Source: an uncultured Bacilli bacterium
GTDB lineage: Bacteria > Bacillota_I > Bacilli_A > RF39 > UBA660
NCBI GenBank assembly: GCA_947631135.1
Contig: CANRKE010000031.1
Span: forward strand, 1 to 13,190
Length of the DNA stretch: 13,190 bases
Reading direction: 5' to 3'
Part shown: one piece after another, positions 1 to 5,430 of the stretch
Layout: every line of letters begins with the position of its first letter
Position numbering within the stretch: the first letter of the stretch is position 1
Notes under the pieces: generated by a model
The model's database searches: none
Told to the model about the DNA's origin: nothing
The model's input: the letters and a program-made list of their open reading frames with translations, nothing else
Made by a program: the position numbers and the translations under genes

Positions 1-287
1 ACTCCCTAATATATTATTCTAAAAAAATTGCCAAAAGTCTTTTTTTATATTCAATTTTTTTTAATTTTTTTCTTATTCCTTGACAAACACACAAAAAATA
101 CCATAATTTTTAATGTTATGATATTTTTAAATTATGTATAAACAAAAGATTTTAGTAATTTTGATGTATGTAAAAAAAGAAAGTTATTAAGAAAAAGAAA
201 AAAATCACTAAAATATTATAATATTCTTTTTATCTAATTTTTATTTATTTCAATATTTTTTTGATTACTATTATAAATTTATAATTA
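1..287. other. Gene-free, very A/T-rich left end
   Basis: No credible coding region is seen on either strand. The longest open stretch with an ATG that I noticed on the plus strand is 18 codons (134-190) and has no ribosome binding site. The region holds T-rich and A-rich runs, a good rightward promoter (80-107), a 14-bp palindrome at 212-225 and a 16-bp A/T palindrome at 270-285 just past the stop of the leftward gene. The leftward operon ends here, but I see no classical GC stem followed by a T run for it. Confidence 0.6.
80..107 (+). promoter_or_regulatory. Predicted sigma-A promoter pointing right
   Basis: A perfect -35 box TTGACA (80-85) is followed by a 16-base spacer and a -10 box CATAAT (102-107, five of six consensus bases). 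Transcription would start near 114 and run against the end of the leftward operon. No gene follows on this strand within reach, so the product would be a short RNA or antisense transcript. In DNA this A/T-rich, -10-like boxes arise by chance, but an exact TTGACA at near-ideal spacing is less expected. Confidence 0.4.
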
Positions 288-731
288 TTATCTATGTCTA
301 CCAACTTGTTTTCTTTCTAGCTTTTCTTCTTCTAATTCCATTATCTTTCTTTTTATTTCTTTACTCATTAAATACATTCTATTTTCTAATGAATGAAACT
401 CTTCTAATTCCATATATTTAGCATATTTATTTTTAAGTATGGATCTAAACAACTCAATTTCATTTAAAAGAATACCCATTTTTGTATCATCGCTATCATC
501 ATCAGTAGCTATTTCAGTTACCATTTGATATATCTTATTATATCTTTTATCAATTTTTTTATTTATTAGTATTTTAATTAACGTATCATCATTAATTTTT
601 GCACTTGATACTCTTATGGTGTTTTTCTTACTTATATTATTTTTAGGATTAATTTCAAACCCATCAATATTAGTATTTATATTTTTAATTTTATTTATAT
701 TAGTAACTTTTATAACTTTATATTTTTTCAT
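288..731 (-). CDS. Unknown 147-aa protein with C-terminal coiled coil, coupled to trmD
   Basis: I do not recognise the family. The protein is charged, with no signal peptide or membrane segment. Residues 1-60 are Lys/Asn/Ile-rich, a run of acidic residues (TDDDSDD) lies near 76-82, and residues 85-142 look like one or two long helices (LLNEIELFRSILKNKYAKY, then Glu/Lys heptads) ending in a basic tail QVGRHR. The ATG at 731-729 lies inside the end of trmD (14-base overlap in another frame) and is preceded by GGAGG (741-745) nine bases upstream, so translational coupling to trmD is likely. In many Bacillota rplS occupies this slot; this protein does not resemble ribosomal protein L19. It is probably the last gene of the leftward operon. 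Confidence is high that it is a gene and low on function. Confidence 0.75.
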   Translation of the reverse strand: MKKYKVIKVTNINKIKNINTNIDGFEINPKNNISKKNTIRVSSAKINDDTLIKILINKKIDKRYNKIYQMVTEIATDDDSDDTKMGILLNEIELFRSILKNKYAKYMELEEFHSLENRMYLMSKEIKRKIMELEEEKLERKQVGRHR

Positions 732-1401
732 GATTTTTTTCCTCCAATAAATCAGGTCTTTTCTTTAAAGTGTTTTTAATTTTTTCTTGTTGTCTATATT
801 TATTTATATTTTCATGATGTCCTGATAGCAATATCTCTGGTACTTCCATATTTCTATATACTCTGGGTTTTGTATAAGTAGGATAATCAAGTAAATTATC
901 ATTAAATGAATCATTTTCATAGCTTTCTTTATTAATAACTCCATCAATAAGTCTTGTAATAGAATCAGTAACAGCCATTGCTGCAATCTCGCCTCCTGTA
1001 AGTACATAATCACCAATACTTAATTCCATATCAACAATACTCAATATTCTTTCATCAAAGCCTTCATAATGCCCACAAATAAGTATAATATGTTCCATTT
1101 TAGATAATTCTATCGCACATTCTTGATTGAAAGTTTTACCCTGTGGAGTAAGCATTATTACATAACTATTATCTTTTTTTAAATCATCAATAGCTCTAAA
1201 TATTGGATCACACATAAGAACCATTCCAGCTCCACCACCATATGGTGTATCATCTACTTGTTTATTATTATAAACAGAATAATCTCTAATGTTGTGTATA
1301 TTTATTTCGACTTTCTTACTTTCACGAGCACGTTTTATAATTGAACTATTTAAAAATCCATCAAACATATCTTGAAAAAGTGTAAGTATATCTATCCTCA
1401 T
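718..1401 (-). CDS. trmD: tRNA (guanine-N1)-methyltransferase TrmD
   Basis: TrmD methylates N1 of G37 next to the anticodon of tRNAs with G at position 36, using S-adenosylmethionine, which prevents +1 frameshifting. The 227-aa length is near the usual 230-250. Visible family signatures of the trefoil-knot SPOUT fold are MRIDILTLF at the start, DDTPYGGGAGM (51-61), CGHYEGFDER (109-118), SIGDYVLTGGE (128-138), then Arg150 and Asp164 (in ENDSF), which by motif position match the catalytic Arg154 and Asp169 of E. coli TrmD, LDYPTYTKPR (171-180) and PEILLSGHH (188-196). The ATG shares one base with the rimM stop (TAATG), and a GGAGG site lies at 1412-1416 inside the end of rimM, so the two are translationally coupled. 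The C-terminus overlaps the next gene by 14 bases. It is intact with no missing motif. Confidence 0.97.
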   Translation of the reverse strand: MRIDILTLFQDMFDGFLNSSIIKRARESKKVEINIHNIRDYSVYNNKQVDDTPYGGGAGMVLMCDPIFRAIDDLKKDNSYVIMLTPQGKTFNQECAIELSKMEHIILICGHYEGFDERILSIVDMELSIGDYVLTGGEIAAMAVTDSITRLIDGVINKESYENDSFNDNLLDYPTYTKPRVYRNMEVPEILLSGHHENINKYRQQEKIKNTLKKRPDLLEEKNHEKI

Positions 1402-1883
1402 TATAACAAACCCTCCATATACTTAATATACACTTTATTTGAAGATAAATCAACATTTTCAATAAATTCTTTATTATTTGGAATATACTTATCTTCATTA
1501 TTAATATTAACTAATAATAATGGATTATTTTTAACATTTATAACATCCTTTATTTTACCTACAATTTTATCTAATACAACTATATCCATACCTATTAAAT
1601 CTTCATCTAAATATTTTATATCTTTCAAATATATTCTATCTATATATACTTTACTCTTCATATATTTTAAAACATCATTAATATTATCATATTCATTAAA
1701 ACTTACCATATTATAACCTTTATGAATTCTATAGCTTTTAATATGCAAAATATCATTATTAATTATTAATTCATTACCTATACAAAAAGCTTTATCTTTA
1801 TATTTAAAATCAGATAATATTCTTATTTCTCCCTTAATACCGTGAGTTGTAACAACTTTTCCAATATATACTTTATCCATCAT
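1401..1883 (-). CDS. rimM: Ribosome maturation factor RimM
   Basis: RimM binds ribosomal protein S19 and helps mature the head of the 30S subunit, including the 3' domain of 16S rRNA. The protein is about 160 aa, on the short side of the usual 165-180. The N-terminal beta-barrel begins KVYIGKVVTTHGIKGEIRI, the family hallmark; the C-terminal PRC-barrel spans roughly 90-160, with NPLLLVNINNEDKYIPNNKEF and the closing EGLL. Two ATGs occur in tandem (1883 and 1880). The site TAGGGG (1887-1892), which includes the upstream stop codon, gives better spacing (6 bases) to the second, so translation may begin at 1880. Its stop overlaps the trmD start by one base. The rimM-trmD pair is conserved across bacteria, which supports both calls. 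Confidence 0.95.
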   Translation of the reverse strand: MMDKVYIGKVVTTHGIKGEIRILSDFKYKDKAFCIGNELIINNDILHIKSYRIHKGYNMVSFNEYDNINDVLKYMKSKVYIDRIYLKDIKYLDEDLIGMDIVVLDKIVGKIKDVINVKNNPLLLVNINNEDKYIPNNKEFIENVDLSSNKVYIKYMEGLL

Positions 1884-1889
1884 TATCCC

Positions 1890-2615
1890 CTACTTACTAA
1901 TTTCATATAAGATTATAGATGCAGCAACACCTACATTTAAACTTTCACATTCATTATTCATTTTAATATATATAAATTCATCACACATTTTTTTTGAGAA
2001 TTCACTTATTCCATTTCCTTCATTGCCCATTATTATTGCGAAATGTGTAGATAGTTTTATATCTTTTATATTTTTACCATCAACTACATTTGTTCCATAT
2101 ATTTTATATTTTCCTTGTTTAAGAAGTGGTATAAAAGTTTTTAAATCACGTCTTAATATATTTAAATCAAAGATCATTCCTTGTGTAGCTCTTAATACTT
2201 TTGGATTGTACTCATCAACAGATGTATTAGATAAGACTATCGTATCAACATTAAATGCAACCGCACTTCTTATTATAGTACCTAAATTACCTGGATCTTG
2301 TATATTATCAAGTATAAGTATTCTATCAGTAAATTTCATATTTTTAACAAAATTACACACACCCATAAATGATGGAGGAGAATCTAACTTAGATATTTTT
2401 TTCATTACTTTCTTTGTTACTGTTATTGTATCAACATCTAATGGTAAAATCTTTCCTTCTAACACTATTAATGTTTTTAATAATCCCTTACTATAGGCTT
2501 TATTAATTAAATTAATCCCTTCTACTAAAAATGTTTTAGTCTTATCTCTATACTTTTTTTCATGTAATTTACATAGTTCTTTTACTCTTTTATTATCTAC
2601 TGATTCTATTACCAT
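1890..2615 (-). CDS. TrmH/SpoU-family RNA 2'-O-methyltransferase
   Basis: This SPOUT enzyme transfers a methyl group from S-adenosylmethionine to a ribose 2'-OH in rRNA or tRNA. At 241 aa it has an N-terminal substrate-binding domain (about 1-95, with FLVEGINLINKA at 29-40) and a knotted catalytic domain with the three SpoU motifs: motif 1 DNIQDPGNLGTIIRSA (103-118, Asn110 and Arg116), motif 2 IMGNEGNGIS (195-204) and motif 3 with ESLNVGVAASIILYE (224-238). The ATG at 2615 has the site AAGGTGGAG five bases upstream. Its TAG stop forms part of the rimM ribosome binding site. Sequence alone does not show whether the target is the RlmB-type G2251 of 23S rRNA or another site, so no symbol is given. 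The domain order resembles the TrmH/RlmB-like proteins often found near pheS/rplT in Bacillota. Confidence 0.92.
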   Translation of the reverse strand: MVIESVDNKRVKELCKLHEKKYRDKTKTFLVEGINLINKAYSKGLLKTLIVLEGKILPLDVDTITVTKKVMKKISKLDSPPSFMGVCNFVKNMKFTDRILILDNIQDPGNLGTIIRSAVAFNVDTIVLSNTSVDEYNPKVLRATQGMIFDLNILRRDLKTFIPLLKQGKYKIYGTNVVDGKNIKDIKLSTHFAIIMGNEGNGISEFSKKMCDEFIYIKMNNECESLNVGVAASIILYEISK

Positions 2616-2650
2616 AACATCTCCACCTTATAATTATTAAATCAAATTTT

Positions 2651-2656
2651 ATTATA
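2651..2656 (-). promoter_or_regulatory. Possible -10 element upstream of the methyltransferase-rimM-trmD genes
   Basis: A perfect TATAAT on the leftward strand lies in the 49-base gap between the YgjP-like gene and the methyltransferase gene. No convincing -35 box is found at the proper distance. It may be a weak internal promoter, with the operon otherwise read from the promoter at 3322-3350. Confidence 0.3.
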
Positions 2657-2664
2657 CTTGTAAA

Positions 2665-3297
2665 TTAATATTTTAATTTTTTTCTTTCTTCTTTATAATT
2701 TGGAACATATTTTGAGACTAATAACCAAAATTCTTTTTGATGATTAGGATATGTGAAATGTGCGATTTCATGATATATAACATAATCTAATACACTTATC
2801 TCATATCTTATTAAATCAGAATTAAGAGTAATCGTATTATTACTTCTATTACATACTCCCCATCTTGTTTTCATTTTTCTAATTCTTAATATAATATTTT
2901 TAGGTATTACTTCTTCTGTATTATTAATACATTTATTTAATTCATCTAAAAATATATTTTTTATTTGTTTTGTTAACCATTTATTTAATGTTTTTTCATC
3001 TTTTACATATATATTATTGTTATTAATCATTATATCTTTATATGATCCAAATTCTATTTCATATTTCTTTCCTAAGTAATAAAAATCTTTATTATTGTTA
3101 TTTATTTTTTTCTTTTGTTCAATCATTTTACATATTGATTTATAATTTTTATTTATAAAATCATTAATTTGATTTTTAGTTGTAAATTTATTACAAGTTA
3201 TATATAAACTCATATCATCTTTAATTCTAAGATACATATTTTTAATATTCTTTTTTTCAATTATTATATTGTAATATTCATTATTATATTCAAACAT
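2665..3297 (-). CDS. YgjP-like (DUF45/SprT-type) zinc metallopeptidase
   Basis: This is a predicted metal-dependent hydrolase of the YgjP family, 210 aa, with no signal peptide, so cytoplasmic. The zinc site is HEIAHFTYPNH: His176 and His180 flank the catalytic Glu177, and His186 is the likely third ligand. The family block before it (KTRWGVCNRSNNTITLNSDL, 143-162, the counterpart of the usual WGSCS...ISLN motif) and after it (EFWLLVSKYVPNYKEERKKL) are both present. The physiological substrate of this family is poorly known. The ATG at 3297 has GAAGGA five bases upstream. The gene is 49 bases from the downstream methyltransferase gene on the same strand and may head that operon. Its N-terminal 120 residues are less conserved and Asn/Lys-rich, as elsewhere in this genome. 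Confidence 0.88.
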   Translation of the reverse strand: MFEYNNEYYNIIIEKKNIKNMYLRIKDDMSLYITCNKFTTKNQINDFINKNYKSICKMIEQKKKINNNNKDFYYLGKKYEIEFGSYKDIMINNNNIYVKDEKTLNKWLTKQIKNIFLDELNKCINNTEEVIPKNIILRIRKMKTRWGVCNRSNNTITLNSDLIRYEISVLDYVIYHEIAHFTYPNHQKEFWLLVSKYVPNYKEERKKLKY

Positions 3298-3321
3298 ATT
3301 ATTCCTTCTTTACTTATATAT

Positions 3322-3350
3322 ATTTTATAATAATGATTACATTTAATCAA
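3322..3350 (-). promoter_or_regulatory. Predicted promoter for the YgjP-trmD block
   Basis: On the leftward strand a -35 box TTGATT (3345-3350), a 17-base spacer and a -10 box TAAAAT (3322-3327) precede the YgjP-like gene, with a start near 3315 and a leader of about 18 bases. The boxes lie directly beyond the hairpin that ends the 3390-5105 gene, so terminator and promoter are back to back. The match is good but the background is A/T-rich. Confidence 0.4.
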
Positions 3351-3351
3351 T

Positions 3352-3391
3352 TAAAAATTAAAAAATCATGTAAATTATTTTATACATGATT
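3352..3391 (-). terminator. Intrinsic terminator of the surface-protein gene
   Basis: The arms AATCATGTA (3364-3372) and TACATGATT (3383-3391) form a 9-bp stem with a 10-base loop, overlapping the TAA stop of the leftward gene. On the leftward strand the hairpin is followed directly by a T-rich run (TTTTTAATTTTTAATT). The stem is A/T-rich but perfectly paired. Confidence 0.7.
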
Positions 3392-5105
3392 AGTATTCAG
3401 CTTGAAATAGTGGGGATGATTCATCATTTGATTCAATTATGGTATTTCCATCATAGGTTTTAATTTCAGGTAAAGTAATTGGTTCATATTCAGGATTTGA
3501 TTTAATAGTTCCATCAGAATTTATAAGTCTTACTATTCTTTTATTTTTATAATCAATATAATCTCTCATGTCATCAATACTTCTTAATGGTTCATGTCCA
3601 TTCATATCTATTGTTATATTTTGAATATTCTCATTTTTTCTTATTATAAATCTTGAATAATAGATTATAGTGTTTGGTATATTATTTTTATTTTCTATTA
3701 TTGCAATATTTGTATACTTTGTATATGGCCTAAAATTTGTTTTATCCCTATCATATCTTTCACCTACTACTGTAGCTTCATAACATTTAAAATTTTCAGA
3801 TAATTTTGAATAATCTGAAAATACATAATTATATGTGTTTGAATCATTGGATTGAGAAACAAAAGTACCTTCATTAAAAGTTCCATGATTCCATTTTTCG
3901 TTTAACTTTATTCTATTATTTTCTTTATCTATATTTTCAAATTCATACAAGTACAACCAAACATTCTTTGAATATGTTTCATTAGGATATGCAACACCTC
4001 TAGAGTCAACATAATTCCAAAATATTAAACCACTATTTGCATTTATATTATTACCAGTAAAACCTGATACATCATTCAAATACACATATTCATCTCCATT
4101 TTTTAAATCCTTTGTTAAATATGTTAAACTATTTTTAACAGAACTATAATTTTTAAAGTAAATATTGGATCCGTCTATATAATGATCTCTTATACCCAAA
4201 TAAACCATTGCATCAGTATTATTACTTTTCGCACACATATTCATATAGTATTCTTTGCTTGTATTTATTGCTATTTTACTTGATGTAACAAAAAAGCTTG
4301 AATTGACACTCCTATAAAAACTACCTAAACTTTTATATTTTTCATCACTATATGTTGCATGAGATGTTGCATTAGAAAAATTTGTGTTATTACCTAATTC
4401 ACCCAACCCATTATCTACTAAATTTTGTGATACAGTAATATTTATTACTTTGTTATCGCCTACATTTTTCCCATCAATAGCATTTCCATATATTTTTAAA
4501 TTTTCTAAATTACCATTAGTTGTATTTGATATTACTGTTATTTCATCTTTTGATGATTTAGCTAATTTTTGTCTTGCTTCTATTTGTATTTTAAAACTAC
4601 CACTTCTATTTAACATATAATTTTGATCTACACTATTAGAATTTTCTATCCATATTTGTAATTTATATTTATTAATATCCTTACCATTTATTCCTATACT
4701 TCTCTTTAAATAATATTTTGTATTTTCTATTTCTAAAAAGTTACCTTCATTTATTACTTGTCCATTGTTTGTTAATCTCCATTTTAATGTTAGATCTTTT
4801 AGAGCTAGTGGTAAATCCATATCAACAAGTTTAATATCATAATATGCATATGAATTACCATTATTTTCTACACTAAAGTTAAATACATTTGCTTTTTCTT
4901 CTACTTCATCACTATTAATCGGAAGTAAATTATCAATTGTTACTTCTTCTCCATCAATATATTCTACATAAAGATTACCTAATTTAGTTGAATTATCGCT
5001 AACACTTGTATTAAAGAACATTGCGTAACTAAATACAAGTACCCCTACTATTATTACCACAATAGATATTATTATTGCATTTCTTATTACTTTCTTCTTA
5101 TCCAA
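3390..5105 (-). CDS. Membrane-anchored surface protein with TasA-like N-terminal domain and phage-tail-like C-terminus
   Basis: The protein has 571 aa. A basic start (MDKKKVIRN) and one hydrophobic segment (about 10-31) anchor or export it; the rest would be extracellular. Residues 42-178 form a beta-rich domain (GNLYVEYIDG..., NFSVENNGNSYAYYDIKL, KYKLQIWIEN) of the kind seen in TasA/camelysin-like and SipW-dependent proteins, and paralogous to the protein at 11905-13190. Residues 200-215 (LKIYGNAIDGK) and 503-571 (PLRSIDDMRDYIDY, TLPEIKTYDGN) resemble a module I know from phage tail and prophage adhesin proteins. The 240-500 part between them has a jelly-roll/carbohydrate-binding feel (SSKIAINTSKEYYMNMCAKS). 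The start is TTG at 5105: an in-frame stop lies at 5121-5123, no ATG fits, and AGGTAGGTG sits seven bases upstream. It is a single-gene unit. The role (adhesin, fibre subunit or other) is inferred. Domain names are by recall of family patterns, not by search. Confidence 0.75.
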   Translation of the reverse strand: MDKKKVIRNAIIISIVVIIVGVLVFSYAMFFNTSVSDNSTKLGNLYVEYIDGEEVTIDNLLPINSDEVEEKANVFNFSVENNGNSYAYYDIKLVDMDLPLALKDLTLKWRLTNNGQVINEGNFLEIENTKYYLKRSIGINGKDINKYKLQIWIENSNSVDQNYMLNRSGSFKIQIEARQKLAKSSKDEITVISNTTNGNLENLKIYGNAIDGKNVGDNKVINITVSQNLVDNGLGELGNNTNFSNATSHATYSDEKYKSLGSFYRSVNSSFFVTSSKIAINTSKEYYMNMCAKSNNTDAMVYLGIRDHYIDGSNIYFKNYSSVKNSLTYLTKDLKNGDEYVYLNDVSGFTGNNINANSGLIFWNYVDSRGVAYPNETYSKNVWLYLYEFENIDKENNRIKLNEKWNHGTFNEGTFVSQSNDSNTYNYVFSDYSKLSENFKCYEATVVGERYDRDKTNFRPYTKYTNIAIIENKNNIPNTIIYYSRFIIRKNENIQNITIDMNGHEPLRSIDDMRDYIDYKNKRIVRLINSDGTIKSNPEYEPITLPEIKTYDGNTIIESNDESSPLFQAEY

Positions 5106-5112
5106 AATAAAA

Positions 5113-5121
5113 CACCTACCT
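5113..5121 (-). promoter_or_regulatory. Ribosome binding site that fixes the TTG start
   Basis: AGGTAGGTG on the leftward strand lies seven bases before the TTG at 5105-5103. The in-frame TAA at 5123-5121 rules out any start further upstream, so TTG (or, less likely, ATT) must be used. The site forms the 3' arm of the sequestering hairpin. Confidence 0.7.
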
Positions 5122-5157
5122 TATTTTAAGGTAAGTTATTAGGTCTTATAAGTATGA

Positions 5158-5165
5158 CCCCCCCC
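5158..5165 (-). repeat. G8 homopolymer tract in the leader
   Basis: Eight consecutive G on the leftward strand (C on the plus strand), flanked by GTATG and CATAC, which can pair so that most of the tract sits in a loop. Long G/C runs are very rare in this composition. It lies 52 bases before the start codon, within the transcribed leader, so a slip in length would alter the RNA rather than the promoter spacing. Confidence 0.85.
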
Positions 5166-5169
5166 ATAC

Positions 5170-5183
5170 CAAACATATGTTTG
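5170..5183. repeat. 14-bp perfect palindrome
   Basis: CAAACATATGTTTG is its own reverse complement. In RNA it could fold as CAAAC-AUAU-GUUUG, extendable by a flanking UAC/GUA pairing with one bulged G. In DNA it could be a dimeric repressor site, placed downstream of the predicted transcription start at about 5222. Confidence 0.6.
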
Positions 5184-5228
5184 TACATATTCAATATGAG
5201 AAGGACCTACCTTTTTTATTACAACTTA

Positions 5229-5257
5229 ATTCTATCAAAAATTTTTAATCAATACAA
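5229..5257 (-). promoter_or_regulatory. Predicted promoter of the surface-protein gene
   Basis: On the leftward strand a -35 box TTGTAT (5252-5257) is followed by exactly 17 bases and a -10 box TAGAAT (5229-5234, five of six). The start would be near 5222, giving a leader of about 115 bases whose first element is the upstream AAGGTAGGT copy. The placement fits the structure of the leader. Confidence 0.5.
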
Positions 5258-5430
5258 TACATATTGTTTAATTTCAATATTTTGAGCAACCAAGAGTTTA
5301 TTATTTAAAAACAGTTTATTTTTTTATTGTTTTATTTTTTTATACTTAATTTGGTACATAGCTGTATTTGGGTTTGTTTCATTTACTTAAGTGTGATTAG
5401 AAAAATCATTTTCATATGAATTAAATATAT
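5258..5430. other. Non-coding spacer, right part of the 325-base gap
   Basis: T-rich on the plus strand with no open reading frame of note. A perfect 18-bp A/T palindrome (AATTAAATATATTTAATT, 5419-5436) overlaps the stop of the aminopeptidase gene, but no T run follows it on the leftward strand. No clear terminator for the aminopeptidase gene is seen, so some read-through into the surface-protein leader is possible. Confidence 0.5.

Larger units (their letters stand above)
5106..5222 (-). promoter_or_regulatory. Structured, switch-like 5' leader of the surface-protein gene
   Basis: From the predicted start near 5222 the leader carries AAGGTAGGT twice: at 5205-5213 near its 5' end and at 5114-5122 as the ribosome binding site. 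Between them, ACTTACCTTA (5127-5136) pairs with TAAGGTAGGT (5114-5123) as a 10-bp hairpin with an AAA loop and one G-T wobble. This would hide the ribosome site, and it is followed by GTTTTATTTT like a terminator. The same segment could pair equally with the upstream copy. A second long-range stem, TAGGTC (5204-5209) with GACCTA (5140-5145) plus AAGG with CCTT (5210-5213 with 5128-5131), would also free the ribosome site. Between the arms lie a 14-bp palindrome and a G8 run. It does not match any riboswitch consensus I know. The pairings are seen; switching is inferred. Confidence 0.55.

Noticed and set aside
134..190. 18-codon open frame on the plus strand in the left end
   Set aside because: No ribosome binding site and no recognisable content; expected by chance.
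4384..4620. Plus-strand open frame opposite the surface-protein gene, and similar frames at 1372-1716, 2023-2496, 12813-13100 and on the opposite strand at 9836-10303 and 10891-11178
   Set aside because: They lie fully antisense or out of frame within well-supported genes and encode hydrophobic, low-complexity sequence typical of shadows in A/T-rich DNA.
5106..5222. Known riboswitch or T-box in the surface-gene leader
   Set aside because: I looked for the T-box AGGGUGGNACCGCG, the c-di-GMP GEMM core and the preQ1 pattern and found none; the leader is therefore reported as an unclassified structure.
5394..5408. TGATT/AATCA hairpin as a terminator for the aminopeptidase gene
   Set aside because: On the leftward strand it is followed by CACACTTAAG, not a T run, and the stem is only 5 bp.
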